A stretch of DNA of 41,473 nucleotides from Sulfidibacterium sp036244975. GTDB taxonomy: Bacteria > Bacteroidota > Bacteroidia > Bacteroidales > F082. The stretch spans positions 1 to 41,473 of the forward strand of contig BTTE01000015.1 of the NCBI GenBank assembly GCA_036244975.1, in the 5' to 3' direction. The translations under genes and the position numbers were made by a program. Each line of letters opens with the position of its first letter. The stretch's first letter is position 1. Below are positions 15,560 to 25,056 of this stretch, piece by piece. Under the pieces are notes generated by a model. It saw only the letters and a list, made by a program, of their open reading frames with translations, was not told the origin of the DNA and searched no databases.

Positions 15560-18301
15560 TTAAAAAAGTTCCATTTGGATAGCATCATCCCCGGGTTTTT
15601 TCTCCGGGTCTTTTTCTTTCCCCTGCACTTCCTGCTCTTCATTATCTTCAGCAGGCACCACTTCTTCTTCTTTTTGGTTCCCGGTATTAAATTTGGCGGA
15701 AGTTTCTTCTTCCTGGTCATCAACCGAAACAGATTCTTCCATCTCCTCTTCGGGAGAGGATTCGTAAGGCAGTGAAGAAATTAGTTTTATTTTTTTTATC
15801 TCTTTATTAACCAACCTTTTACCTTTTGCACGATAACTTTTGACCCCGATAAAATCAGCCAGCGAAACGACTTCAAAAACCACCTCATTACCGCCTTTGG
15901 CTTTCAGTTCCATCTCTAATCGCGGCAGGTAATCCATTGAGTAAAGTACCAGTTTGGAACCTTTGGCATCGGAAATGAACAGATGCTTTTTGTCTGCGGG
16001 GGTATCGCTGTCAATAGCAAAACGTTTCACATAGTACCTGTCCTGCGCACCATCGAGATAAACGGCAGTAATAATTTTTTTCGGATCGAATTTCTCAATC
16101 AACACCATTTCATCATCGAAATGGGTAGCAATGTCAAAACCGGTGAGTTTAAATTCGCCGGTGGACAAGAGAGTGAAAATTTTGTCCTCTCCTTTGAAAG
16201 CTCCGAGATATAGTCCTCTTTCCTCGGTATTCAGACGCTTCACGGTTTCATCGTACCAGACATCAAGCGCTCCGAGTGTGGAAACGCCCTCTTCGCTCTT
16301 CACAATGTTGCGAATAGGAAACCTACTCAAAATATTTCCCCGCGATGAACGGCCTTTTATAGTAAGGTCTTTAAAGTCGAAATCAAAATGAATTCTTTTC
16401 ATTTTTGGTTTCGGACGCAGATTTACCCTAATAATTTCCGCTTCACCATTGGGGTTAGCTGAAAAATAGACTACCCTTGAATCTTTGGTTCCGCGGGTGA
16501 GATCATACTCTTTGTCACGAGTTACTCCTTTGACGGCAAAACGTTTAACATAATATTTACCCTGACGACCATCGCGATACACCATATTGTAAACGGTACG
16601 TTCGTCGTTTTTCTTAAAAACATCGAGATGGAGAATATTCTTTCCCACGAAGACCTTCTGTGCCACTTTTGTAACCAAAAACGTCCCATCTCCACGAAAA
16701 ACAATGATATCATCAATGTCAGAGCAATCGGTTACATATTCATCTTTTCTCAGTCCGGTGCCTGCGAAGCCATCTTCACGGTTGACATACAGCTTTTGAT
16801 TAGCCACAGCCACCATATTGGCCTGAATGGTATCGAAATTTCGGATTTCCGTCTTACGCTCCCGGCCTTTTCCGTATTTTTTTCTGATTTGTTTGAAATA
16901 ATTGATGGCATAATCCACCAAATGTCCCAAATGGTTTTTCACCTCCTCAATCTCTTCCTCAACCCTTTTAATCTGTTCTACAGCTTTAAAGGCATTGTAT
17001 TTGGAGATACGTTTAATTTTTATCTCGGTCAGGCGAACCAAATCCTCTTCGGTAACTTCGCGGCGTAACGCCTCCTTAAATGGCACTAACCCTTTATCGA
17101 TAGTAGAAAGTACACATTCCCAGGTTTCACAATCTTCAATAAGCAGATAGATTCTGTTTTCAATAAAAATTTTTTCCAGTGAAGCGTTGTGCCACTGGTC
17201 TTCCAGCTCACCCAGTCTTATTTCAAGTTCAAGTTTCAGAAGGTCAATTGTGTGGTTGGTGTTTGCACGCAAAATCTGTTTCACCGAGATAAATTGTGGT
17301 CGTCCGTTTAGAATCACACAGGAATTGGGTGAGATGCTCATCTCACAATTGGAGAAAGCATAAAGCGCATCGATGGTTTGGTCGGGCGAGACATTGGCAG
17401 AGAGATAAATCACAATTTCCACATGCTCGGCCGTGTTGTCATCTATCTTTTTGATTTTTATTTTCCCTTTGTCGTTAGCAGCAACAATAGAGTCAATCAG
17501 CGAGGAAGTTGTTGTGTAATAAGGGATTTCGGTAATAACGAGTGTTTTTTTGTCGCGTTGGGTGATTTTGGCGCGTACCCTTACTTTACCACCACGCAAA
17601 CCTTCGTTATATTTTGAGAAATCTGCCATTCCGCCAGTCAGAAAATCAGGATACAGTTCAAAATCCTTTCCCTGAAGGTGGCGGATAGAAGCATCGATAA
17701 GCTCATTGAAATTATGGGGCAGAATTTTTGAAGCCAGGCCCACGGCTATACCTTCCACACCCTGCGCCAGGAGCAACGGGAATTTTACCGGAAGGGTTAC
17801 AGGTTCTTTGTTCCTCCCGTCGTAGGACAATTTCCACACAGTCGTTTTGGGATTAAAAACCACCTCTTTGGCAAAAGCCGACAAACGGGCTTCGATGTAT
17901 CGCGGAGCGGCAGCGCTATCGCCGGTAAGCGTATTTCCCCAGTTACCCTGCATATCGATGAGCAATTCTTTTTGTCCCAGCTGCACCAGGGCATCGCCGA
18001 TGGAAGCATCGCCATGGGGATGAAACTGCATAGTATGACCAATGATGTTGGCTACCTTGTTAAAGCGTCCGTCGTCCAGACGGCTCATGGCATGCAGGAT
18101 ACGGCGCTGTACAGGCTTCAAACCATCAACGGCTTCCGGAACGGCACGCTCAAGAATCACATACGAAGCATAATCAAGAAACCAGTTCTCATACATTCCG
18201 TTTAAATGCAGCCGTTTGTATTCCTCGGTCTGCTCCTGTTCAGCACGCTTGTTTTCTGCTTCCTTTTTTTCAGGCAACTTTTTCTCTTCCAAATCGTCCA
18301 T
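15560..18301 (-). CDS. parC: DNA topoisomerase IV subunit A (ParC/GyrA family)
   Basis: 913 residues. Breaks and rejoins DNA to unlink daughter chromosomes. The breakage-reunion domain is complete: AVDGLKPVQRRILH, MQFHPHGDASIGDAL and the catalytic Tyr 135 in AAPRYIEARL, followed by the IPYYTTT and LPLLLAQGVEG segments. The C-terminal half holds beta-pinwheel-like repeats and then a strongly acidic, disordered tail of about 80 residues that ends exactly in QMELF, which fits the QxxLF sliding-clamp-binding pattern. The GyrA box of gyrase is not evident, which favours ParC. The parE partner is not in the window. A near-consensus -7 (TATCTTCG at 18390-18397) lies upstream. Confidence 0.92.
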   Translation of the reverse strand: MDDLEEKKLPEKKEAENKRAEQEQTEEYKRLHLNGMYENWFLDYASYVILERAVPEAVDGLKPVQRRILHAMSRLDDGRFNKVANIIGHTMQFHPHGDASIGDALVQLGQKELLIDMQGNWGNTLTGDSAAAPRYIEARLSAFAKEVVFNPKTTVWKLSYDGRNKEPVTLPVKFPLLLAQGVEGIAVGLASKILPHNFNELIDASIRHLQGKDFELYPDFLTGGMADFSKYNEGLRGGKVRVRAKITQRDKKTLVITEIPYYTTTSSLIDSIVAANDKGKIKIKKIDDNTAEHVEIVIYLSANVSPDQTIDALYAFSNCEMSISPNSCVILNGRPQFISVKQILRANTNHTIDLLKLELEIRLGELEDQWHNASLEKIFIENRIYLLIEDCETWECVLSTIDKGLVPFKEALRREVTEEDLVRLTEIKIKRISKYNAFKAVEQIKRVEEEIEEVKNHLGHLVDYAINYFKQIRKKYGKGRERKTEIRNFDTIQANMVAVANQKLYVNREDGFAGTGLRKDEYVTDCSDIDDIIVFRGDGTFLVTKVAQKVFVGKNILHLDVFKKNDERTVYNMVYRDGRQGKYYVKRFAVKGVTRDKEYDLTRGTKDSRVVYFSANPNGEAEIIRVNLRPKPKMKRIHFDFDFKDLTIKGRSSRGNILSRFPIRNIVKSEEGVSTLGALDVWYDETVKRLNTEERGLYLGAFKGEDKIFTLLSTGEFKLTGFDIATHFDDEMVLIEKFDPKKIITAVYLDGAQDRYYVKRFAIDSDTPADKKHLFISDAKGSKLVLYSMDYLPRLEMELKAKGGNEVVFEVVSLADFIGVKSYRAKGKRLVNKEIKKIKLISSLPYESSPEEEMEESVSVDDQEEETSAKFNTGNQKEEEVVPAEDNEEQEVQGKEKDPEKKPGDDAIQMELF

Positions 18302-18467
18302 GAATCGGGTCTCTCATTAAAGTTTTTTGAACAACCCCGTTTTCAGAGCGGTCGCACCATGCAACCGAAGATGGGGTTCATTAAAAGTGCGAAGATAATA
18401 AAACGAAAGAAAAGGAAAAGGGAAAATTTGATTTTCATGCTCATTTAACAAGCCGGCAGTTACCATA

Positions 18468-18503
18468 ATAAAAAAAACCGCCCCGACCAAAGGAAGGAGC
18501 GGT
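18468..18503 (-). terminator. intrinsic terminator after gdhA
   Basis: On the minus strand an ACCGC/GCGGT stem with further CC/GG pairs and small internal loops is followed by a T-run. It lies about 50 bases after the gdhA stop. Confidence 0.7.
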
Positions 18504-18552
18504 AAAATAAATAATCTTTCGGATATGCTTTCAAACAGGAAGCACAACACGT

Positions 18553-19890
18553 TTAAATCACGCCCTGGTCCATCATAGCGTTGGCCACTTTCAGGAAACC
18601 GGCAATGTTGGCGCCTTTAACGTAGTTGATATAACCATCCTCTTCCGTACCATATTTAATACAGGCATGATGGATAGAAGACATGATATGGTGCAGTTTG
18701 GCATCCACCTCCTCTGAAGTCCAGGAAAGTTTCATGGCGTTTTGGGTCATTTCCAGACCGGAAACAGCAACTCCGCCGGCGTTTACAGCTTTGCCGGGAC
18801 CAAAAGGAACCTTTTTCTCATGGAAAAGGTTGACCGCTTCGGGGGTACAACCCATATTGGAAACTTCGGCCACAGCCATAACACCGTGGTCAATCAGGTT
18901 CTGTGCATCTTCACCGTTCAGCTCATTCTGTGTGGCGCAGGGCATGGCAATCTCACATTTCACCTCCCAGGGATGTTTTCCGGGAACAAAAGTAGCGGAA
19001 GGAAATTCTTCGGCATAAGGAGCAACGACATCCTGATTAGAAGCCCGAAGCTCAAGCAAAAAATCAATCTTTTCACCGACGATACCTTCAGGATCATAAA
19101 CATAACCGTCAGGGCCTGAAATGGTAACTATTTTACCACCCAGCTCGGTTATTTTCAGGGCAACACCCCAGGCAACGTTACCGAAACCGGAAATAGCCAC
19201 TGTTTTGCCTTCAAAAGTCTCATTTTTCGTGGCCAGCATCTCCTTGGTGAAATAAACACCGCCGAAGCCGGTAGCTTCGGGACGAATGAGGCTGCCACCC
19301 CAACTCAGACCTTTGCCGGTAAGTATGCCGGCATTTTCTCTCGCCAGTTTTTTGTACATACCATACAGATAACCTATTTCTTTGCCCCCAACACCAATAT
19401 CACCGGCGGGAACATCTGTCTCAGGACCAATGACTTTCCAGAGCTCCAGCATAAAGCCCTGACAAAAACGCATGATTTCGTTGTCTGATTTACCTTTGGG
19501 GTTGAAATCGGAGCCACCTTTTCCGCCCCCCATAGGTAGTGTTGTCAAAGAGTTTTTGAAAATCTGTTCAAATCCCAAAAATTTTAAAATACTAAGGTTC
19601 ACACTGGGGTGAAACCGCAAGCCCCCTTTGTAAGGACCGAGGGCATTGTTGAACTGCACCCGGTAGCCCAGGTTCATCTGCACATCGCCGCTGTCATCAA
19701 TCCACGGTACTTTGAACATCAAGATGCGGTCAGGCTCTACCAAACGCTCAATGATAGCCGCCGATTCAAAGTGAGGATTTTCGTTCACTACTTCCTCAAT
19801 AGATTCCAAAACCTCACGTACAGCTTGCAAAAATTCTACTTCGCCCGGATGCTTTTTCTCCAGGTTATTCATAATATTGTTAAGGTCCAT
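18553..19890 (-). CDS. gdhA: glutamate dehydrogenase (hexameric, NADP-type)
   Basis: 445 residues, normal for the ~450-residue hexameric class. Interconverts 2-oxoglutarate plus ammonium and glutamate. The substrate pocket GPYKGGLRFHP and TTLPMGGGKGGSDFNPKG (catalytic Lys 124, Asp 128) are intact, as are DVPAGDIGVGGKEIGYLYG and the Rossmann motif SGFGNVAWG. It is a single-gene unit with a promoter at 19954-19982 and its own terminator. Confidence 0.96.
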   Translation of the reverse strand: MDLNNIMNNLEKKHPGEVEFLQAVREVLESIEEVVNENPHFESAAIIERLVEPDRILMFKVPWIDDSGDVQMNLGYRVQFNNALGPYKGGLRFHPSVNLSILKFLGFEQIFKNSLTTLPMGGGKGGSDFNPKGKSDNEIMRFCQGFMLELWKVIGPETDVPAGDIGVGGKEIGYLYGMYKKLARENAGILTGKGLSWGGSLIRPEATGFGGVYFTKEMLATKNETFEGKTVAISGFGNVAWGVALKITELGGKIVTISGPDGYVYDPEGIVGEKIDFLLELRASNQDVVAPYAEEFPSATFVPGKHPWEVKCEIAMPCATQNELNGEDAQNLIDHGVMAVAEVSNMGCTPEAVNLFHEKKVPFGPGKAVNAGGVAVSGLEMTQNAMKLSWTSEEVDAKLHHIMSSIHHACIKYGTEEDGYINYVKGANIAGFLKVANAMMDQGVI

Positions 19891-19953
19891 GTCCTAAGTT
19901 TTAAGTGTTTTTTATTCCATTCAGGAAATCATTTTTACTATCTGATTTCGGGG

Positions 19954-19982
19954 CAAAATTAGTTATAATTAACACCATCAAA
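19954..19982 (-). promoter_or_regulatory. gdhA promoter (TTTG-N17-TAATTTTG)
   Basis: Minus-strand TAATTTTG at 19954-19961 with TTTG at 19979-19982 (N17) or 19984-19987 (N22). The -7 box is 63 bases before the ATG. Confidence 0.6.
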
Positions 19983-20439
19983 TCAAATTTCCTCAAATAT
20001 ACTGTTTTTTTATTTTATCTAAATATACAAAATATAAAAAGTTTAAACTATTGATTATCTGATTTTTACAATGTTTTCAATGGTTGATATTTGAATTGTT
20101 TGTACAGCAGTTCCGGCCTGTCCGGCAAAAACAGTAAAATGACTAGGAGGGCTTACGTAATTCACTTAGGATAGGCAGGACGACACACAGCGGAGCGTAT
20201 AAATGATTACATACCGGAAAAAGGGGAGCGTAATTTGGTTAACTTTGACCTGATAAAAAGAAACGGTTTTGAAGAAACACCACCTACTCATTCTCGCCCC
20301 CGTTTTCCTGCCTGGAGTATGTCGGCAAGGTGTAAGACAAAACAGCCGGCCCGCAAGCCTTTTTACACTCTTTTTCCGTAAAACCGGTAATGGAGAGCAC
20401 GTTGTTTATGACCACTCCTCCTCTAAAATTCAATAAAAG
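19962..20439. other. intergenic region without a convincing gene
   Basis: Bases beyond the gdhA promoter to the SMUG2 start. The first ~130 are AT-rich, the rest have normal composition. A minus-strand frame runs 20284-20478 but begins inside the glycosylase gene and matches nothing I know; a purine-rich AGAGGAGGAG precedes an internal GTG of that frame, so a short gene is not excluded. No hairpin or repeat stands out. Confidence 0.4.
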
Positions 20440-21108
20440 ATGACCTTTGCGAAAAAAACACTGGCTTTTTACAAACAACTGGCACCCGGCAAGAAGTTAC
20501 CGGATGGCGTTGAAATACTGAATCCCTATTCCCGACCGGAAACGATAGCTGCTTGTGAGGCCTTTTACACTAAGTTTTACAACGATAACAAAATCAGGCA
20601 CATTATTTTCGGCATCAATCCGGGCCGCTTTGGTGCAGGGGTAACCGGCATTCCTTTTACCGACCCCATACAATTGGAAAAAGCATGCGGCATTCCCAAC
20701 GATTTTGACAAAAAGCCCGAACTCTCCTCCCGGTTTATTTACCTGCTGATTAAAAATATGGGCGGTGTTATCCCTTTTTACCGACACTATTTCATAGGGG
20801 CAGTCAGTCCGCTGGGATTTGTAAAAAACGGGAAGAATTTTAACTATTACGACGACAGATTGCTGGAGCGAAGCCTCAAACCTTTTATCATAAAAAATAT
20901 GGTCAGGCAGGTAACGCTGGGCATTAGTATCGACAAATGCTTTTGTCTGGGAAACGGGAAAAACTATACCTATTTGCAGCGATTAAATGATGAACTGAAA
21001 ATTTTTGATGAGATTATCCCTTTGCCACACCCACGCTGGGTGATGCAATACCGCCGGAAACAACTTCAAAACTATCTCGACGAAATGAGCAGAAAACTAA
21101 GTACTTAA
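20440..21108 (+). CDS. SMUG2-like uracil-DNA glycosylase family protein (DUF4918)
   Basis: 222 residues. The motif GINPGRFGAGVTGIPFTD (residues 58-75) is the SMUG-type variant of the glycosylase water-activating loop, and LPHPRWVMQY (about 195-204) is the second active-site loop with its His. This matches the SMUG2/DUF4918 group of the uracil-DNA glycosylase superfamily, which removes uracil or related damaged bases. No partner repair gene is adjacent. A decayed thioredoxin reductase fragment follows directly. Confidence 0.85.
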   Translation: MTFAKKTLAFYKQLAPGKKLPDGVEILNPYSRPETIAACEAFYTKFYNDNKIRHIIFGINPGRFGAGVTGIPFTDPIQLEKACGIPNDFDKKPELSSRFIYLLIKNMGGVIPFYRHYFIGAVSPLGFVKNGKNFNYYDDRLLERSLKPFIIKNMVRQVTLGISIDKCFCLGNGKNYTYLQRLNDELKIFDEIIPLPHPRWVMQYRRKQLQNYLDEMSRKLST

Positions 21109-21120
21109 TTTAGAAGTCAT

Positions 21121-21397
21121 TTATCTCTTGTCCATTATGAGATTTTCGTCTTCACCGGCAATGAGTCCAACACGCAGGCTTTACAAAACGTACCGGTAGA
21201 GCGAAATTGTAACCGATGAAAACCTGCCGACCAATCTTGAGGGAACTTTTGCTGCAGGAGATTGCCGTGCCAAACGTTATCATCAAATCACCATCGTCGT
21301 TACAGACAGGACTGTTGCCGCTTTAAACGCACTAAACTTCATTCAAAAGCAGCCTCTCCTCAAGGCAAACCGGGAAAAGTTCTGGTACTCCTTTTGA
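21121..21397 (+). pseudogene. decayed C-terminal fragment of thioredoxin reductase (trxB-like)
   Basis: Two frames read as the end of a thioredoxin reductase. From 21136, YEIFVFTGNESNTQALQNVP resembles the 'GVFVFIGYEPNT' region; then, one base out of frame from about 21209, IVTDENLPTNLEGTFAAGDC followed by RAKRYHQITIVV...TVAALNALNFI resembles the conserved 'TNVPGVFAAGDVRDKRYRQITTAV' end, stopping at 21397. No N-terminal FAD domain or CxxC active site lies upstream, where the SMUG2-like gene begins. It is a truncated and frameshifted relic. Confidence 0.75.
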
Positions 21398-21422
21398 TTT
21401 TTTGGAAATTCATTTACATTTG
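21393..21422 (+). promoter_or_regulatory. promoter (TTTG-N18-TACATTTG) for the DUF819 gene
   Basis: TTTG at 21393-21396 and TACATTTG at 21415-21422 match the Bacteroidota consensus in sequence and spacing. The ATG follows at 21439, so the leader is very short. The -33 box lies over the end of the trxB relic. Confidence 0.75.
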
Positions 21423-21438
21423 CGCCTTAAATTCAGCT

Positions 21439-22590
21439 ATGTTTGAACATGCCATTATCGGGCCCGACCAGGCGTGGATGCTGTGGGCCATTCTTATCCT
21501 TTCCGCCACCTTCGGTATATGGGCCGAGCAATACACCAAATGGGGCAATAAACTTTCAGCAGTGGTGATTTCCATTTTAATCACATTTTTGTTATCAAAT
21601 CTTTACATTATCCCCACAAAATCACCCACTTACGGTATTGTCTGGTCGTATCTTGTTCCGCTTGCCGTTCCGCTGCTGCTGTTCAAAGCCAATATCCGCC
21701 GGATTATCCGGGAAGCCGGGCCCACCCTCGTCGCCTTTGGTATTGGCAGTGTCGGCACCCTTGTGGGTACTTACATTGCTTTCAAAACAATTCCGCTTGG
21801 CGCGGAAGGCTGGAAGCTGGCCGGGATTTTCAGTTCGACTTACATCGGCGGTTCCATGAATTATGTGGCCACATCCGAAGCGCTCCATCTGCATTCGAGC
21901 GATTTGCTCACGGCCGGAGTTGCTGCCGACAACCTGGTGATGACAATCTATTTCCTGATACTGTTTGCCCTTCCTGGTATTGGTTTTTTGAAAAAACATT
22001 ATAAAAATATCCACCAGCAGAATGTAGAAAATATGCAGGATACAGATGATTTTGAAGAAAACAGTGACGAGAATCCCAACCTGCTTGACATGGGAAAAGC
22101 TTTAAGCATTGGTCTTTTGGCTGCTGCCATCAGCTTTTATTTGCAACACCTTATCGGGATACAGGGCAGCGCCATTCTGATTATTACACTGCTTGTGGTT
22201 GCCGTGGCTACACTATTCCCAAAACAGATGAATGCTATCCGTGGAGCCGATCAAATCGGAACTTTTCTAATGCAAATCTTTTTTGCTGCCATTGGCGCCA
22301 GCGCCAATATTCTCGTAGTCTTGAAAGTGGGACCCATACTCTTTCTCTTTGCCGGACTGATTCTTTTCGTTCACTTAATTTTCATTTTGATTTTCGGAAG
22401 GATTTTCAATCTCGATTTGGCCGAAATCGTCATTGCTTCCAACGCCAACATGGGCGGTCCCACCACAGCCGCAGCCATGGCCGTAGGGCGCCGCTGGGAA
22501 TCGCTTGTCATTCCAGCCATCCTCTGTGGTACACTTGGTTACGCCATTGCCACCTTTATCGGCGTAGGTATGGCTTACTGGCTACACTAA
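21439..22590 (+). CDS. DUF819 family integral membrane protein
   Basis: 383 residues from ATG 21439; the open frame extends further upstream, but that part overlaps the trxB relic and the promoter. About ten hydrophobic segments are visible, arranged as two similar halves, with a short charged loop (about residues 190-215) between them. The motifs STYIGGSMNYVATSEAL in the first half and ASNANMGGPTTAAAMAVGRR in the second mark the DUF819 (YjcL-like) family of proposed transporters. Substrate unknown. Single gene with its own promoter. Confidence 0.85.
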   Translation: MFEHAIIGPDQAWMLWAILILSATFGIWAEQYTKWGNKLSAVVISILITFLLSNLYIIPTKSPTYGIVWSYLVPLAVPLLLFKANIRRIIREAGPTLVAFGIGSVGTLVGTYIAFKTIPLGAEGWKLAGIFSSTYIGGSMNYVATSEALHLHSSDLLTAGVAADNLVMTIYFLILFALPGIGFLKKHYKNIHQQNVENMQDTDDFEENSDENPNLLDMGKALSIGLLAAAISFYLQHLIGIQGSAILIITLLVVAVATLFPKQMNAIRGADQIGTFLMQIFFAAIGASANILVVLKVGPILFLFAGLILFVHLIFILIFGRIFNLDLAEIVIASNANMGGPTTAAAMAVGRRWESLVIPAILCGTLGYAIATFIGVGMAYWLH

Positions 22591-22906
22591 CTTTCAACGT
22601 CATCCGTTTCAAGCATTTGCACCTGAAGATTCAAAACCTAACTCTGCTCTTCGGACATCCTCGGTGCAGAACTTCCCTTCTGTAAAAACCTGTTCAGGCC
22701 AAAAATTACAAACAAACTTTGGTCTGAATATGTTTCTTATTTTTCAAATAAATGATGCATAAGTAATTATAGATCACGTATTTATCATATTTAAAATCTT
22801 TATAAATTGCTGTAATATCAAAAAATCAGTAAATTACTTAGAAAAAAAATACCGTGAAAATTGTACCTTCGTGCAAAATTTTAAGAACCATATAAAAACA
22901 TTAATT
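22591..22906. other. intergenic region before the oxidoreductase operon
   Basis: No gene seen. The last part is AT-rich; TACCTTCG at 22864-22871 is a one-mismatch -7 box, 35 bases before the ferredoxin ATG, and is the best candidate promoter for the four-gene operon. No clear terminator follows the DUF819 gene. Confidence 0.4.
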
Positions 22907-23134
22907 ATGGCAAAAGTGAAAGGTGTCATAGTGGTTGACATAGAAAAGTGCAAAGGTTGTAGCGTTTGCATCCCGGTTTGTCCCACCGATGTGATTGCTT
23001 TGGCAAAAGAAGTGAACGGCAAGGGTTACCATTTTGCTTTTATGGAATATCCGGATGTTTGCACCGGTTGCACCAACTGTGCCGTGGTATGTCCTGATGG
23101 TGTCATTACCGTTTACAGGATAAAAGTTAAATAA
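22907..23134 (+). CDS. 4Fe-4S ferredoxin subunit (delta) of 2-oxoacid:ferredoxin oxidoreductase
   Basis: 75 residues from ATG 22907. Two cluster-binding motifs are complete: CKGCSVCIPVCP and CTGCTNCAVVCP, each CxxCxxCxxxCP, giving two [4Fe-4S] clusters for electron transfer within the enzyme. It opens the delta-alpha-beta-gamma operon, with the alpha gene starting 20 bases later. Confidence 0.92.
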   Translation: MAKVKGVIVVDIEKCKGCSVCIPVCPTDVIALAKEVNGKGYHFAFMEYPDVCTGCTNCAVVCPDGVITVYRIKVK

Positions 23135-23154
23135 TTATCAAAAAACAAAGAGAT

Positions 23155-24240
23155 ATGGGTGAACTAAAATTAATGAAAGGTAATGAAGCTCTGGCCGAAG
23201 CTCTTATTCGTGCCGGCACAGATGGCTATTTCGGCTATCCCATTACACCCCAGTCGGAAGTTCTGGAATACCTCATGGCTTCCAAACCATGGGAAACAAC
23301 GGGGATGGTTGTATTACAGGCAGAAAGTGAAGTGGCTTCCATAAATATGTTGTACGGTGGCGGCGGAACCGGTAAAAAAGTGGTTACCTCCTCTTCCAGT
23401 CCGGGTATCAGCCTTATGCAGGAGGGCCTTTCGTATATTGCCGGCTCCGAAATCCCAGTTTTAATTGTGAATGTGGTTCGTGGTGGTCCGGGTTTGGGCG
23501 ATATTCAGCCGGCACAATCCGACTATTTCCAATCAACAAAGGGTGGCGGTCATGGCGACTACAGGCTCATTGTTTTGGCTCCTTCGTCGGTACAGGAAAT
23601 GTCTGATTTTGTTCCGATAGCTTACGAACTTGCTTTTAAATACAGAAATCCTGCCATGATTCTCTCGGATGGCGCCATTGGTCAGATGATGGAAAAGGTT
23701 GAATTTTTCGAGCCCGTGCCACGCCTGTCTGATGAAGAGGTCAAGGCCCGCTATCCTTGGGCAACCAATGGAAAGCCCGTGAACGGAAAAAGAAGAATCC
23801 TAACTTCGCTGGATTTAGATCCCCATAAGCTGGAAGATCACAACCATCATCTTCAGGAAAAATATCGCGAAATTGAGGAGAAAGAAGTCCGTTATGAAGC
23901 TTTATATTGCGACGATGCCGATTATGTTTTAGTAGCTTACGGCACCAGTGCACGGGTTTCGTTGAAGTCTGTAAAGCTGTTGCGTGAAAAGGGTATCAAA
24001 GTCGGACTCCTGCGTCCCATCACGCTGTGGCCTTTTCCCACCAAAAAAATTCAGGAACTGGTTCAACAAGGGGTGAAAGGTTTCCTCTCGGTAGAAATGA
24101 GCGCCGGCCAAATGGTAGAAGATGTCCGGCTATCCGTAAACGGTAAAGTAAAAGCTGAACATTTTGGGCGTTTTGGCGGGGTGATTCATTCCCCCGAGGA
24201 AGTTGTAGAAGCCCTGGAACAAAAAATTATAGGAGAATAA
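23155..24240 (+). CDS. vorB: 2-oxoacid:ferredoxin oxidoreductase alpha subunit (VorB/KorA type)
   Basis: 361 residues. Pyrimidine-binding and transketolase-like subunit of the CoA- and ferredoxin-dependent enzyme that oxidatively decarboxylates 2-oxoacids. Typical features: FGYPITPQSEVLEYL near the start, TSSSSPGISLMQEGLSYIAG, the GGPGLGDIQPAQSDYFQ stretch, and the C-terminal LLRPITLWPFP domain. This length and N-terminus fit the form usually named VorB in Bacteroidota (branched-chain 2-oxoacids), though 2-oxoglutarate is possible. The beta gene begins 3 bases after the stop. Confidence 0.92.
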   Translation: MGELKLMKGNEALAEALIRAGTDGYFGYPITPQSEVLEYLMASKPWETTGMVVLQAESEVASINMLYGGGGTGKKVVTSSSSPGISLMQEGLSYIAGSEIPVLIVNVVRGGPGLGDIQPAQSDYFQSTKGGGHGDYRLIVLAPSSVQEMSDFVPIAYELAFKYRNPAMILSDGAIGQMMEKVEFFEPVPRLSDEEVKARYPWATNGKPVNGKRRILTSLDLDPHKLEDHNHHLQEKYREIEEKEVRYEALYCDDADYVLVAYGTSARVSLKSVKLLREKGIKVGLLRPITLWPFPTKKIQELVQQGVKGFLSVEMSAGQMVEDVRLSVNGKVKAEHFGRFGGVIHSPEEVVEALEQKIIGE

Positions 24241-24243
24241 GTC

Positions 24244-25038
24244 ATGTCAGATATAGCAATAAAAGATATTATCAAACCGGAAAACGTGGTCTATAAAAAG
24301 GCTAAGTTAATGACGGACACACCGCTCAGCTACTGTCCGGGATGTGGCCACGGAACCACGCATCGACTAATCATGGAAGTGATTGAAGAGCTTGGCAAAG
24401 AACATGAAACCGTGGGTGTTGCTCCGGTAGGCTGTTCGGTGCTGGCTTACGAATTTATGGACGTGGACATGCAGGAAGCCGCTCACGGCCGCGCCCCGGC
24501 TCTCGCTACTGCCATTAAAAGGCTGTGGCCCAACAATATTGTGTTTACCTATCAGGGTGATGGAGATCTGGCAGCCATTGGAACGGCAGAAACCATTCAT
24601 GCCTGCAACCGCGGTGAAAAAATTGTCATTATCTTTATCAATAACGGCATTTACGGTATGACCGGAGGCCAGATGGCGCCCACTACATTACCGGAAATGA
24701 AGACCTCCACTTCCCCTTACGGGAGAGATATAGAACTAATGGGACACCCGCTGAAGATTACAGAACTGGTAGCTCAACTTCCGGGAACCTATTACGTAAC
24801 CCGTCAGGCTGTTCATACCCCTTCAGCTGTTCGTAAGGCCAAACGAGCCATTAAAAAGGCTTTCCGGAATCAGTTGGACAATATCTCCGGATTGTCTTTT
24901 ATTGAGATTGTTTCCAACTGTAACGCCGGCTGGAAAATGACTCCGGTGGATTCCAACATTTGGATGGAGGAAAACATGTTTCCTTTTTATCCCCTCGGCG
25001 ACATCAAAGTGGATGGACAGTTAGTAAAACAGGTTTAA
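24244..25038 (+). CDS. 2-oxoacid:ferredoxin oxidoreductase beta subunit (thiamine diphosphate binding)
   Basis: 264 residues. Carries the cofactor site: LSYCPGCGHGTTHRL near residue 30 (its Cys residues help bind a cluster in relatives), GRAPALATAIKRLWP, the ThDP motif TYQGDGDLAAIG and the NNGIYGMTGGQM segment. It works with the alpha subunit at 23155 and the ferredoxin and gamma subunits around it to make acyl-CoA, CO2 and reduced ferredoxin. This supports an anaerobic or facultatively anaerobic lifestyle. Confidence 0.93.
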   Translation: MSDIAIKDIIKPENVVYKKAKLMTDTPLSYCPGCGHGTTHRLIMEVIEELGKEHETVGVAPVGCSVLAYEFMDVDMQEAAHGRAPALATAIKRLWPNNIVFTYQGDGDLAAIGTAETIHACNRGEKIVIIFINNGIYGMTGGQMAPTTLPEMKTSTSPYGRDIELMGHPLKITELVAQLPGTYYVTRQAVHTPSAVRKAKRAIKKAFRNQLDNISGLSFIEIVSNCNAGWKMTPVDSNIWMEENMFPFYPLGDIKVDGQLVKQV

Positions 25039-25056
25039 TCTTTAAATAACGATAAA

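Noticed and set aside
20284..20478. 64-residue minus-strand frame upstream of the SMUG2-like gene
   Set aside because: It begins inside the glycosylase gene and matches no family I know; an internal GTG after a purine-rich stretch keeps it barely possible.
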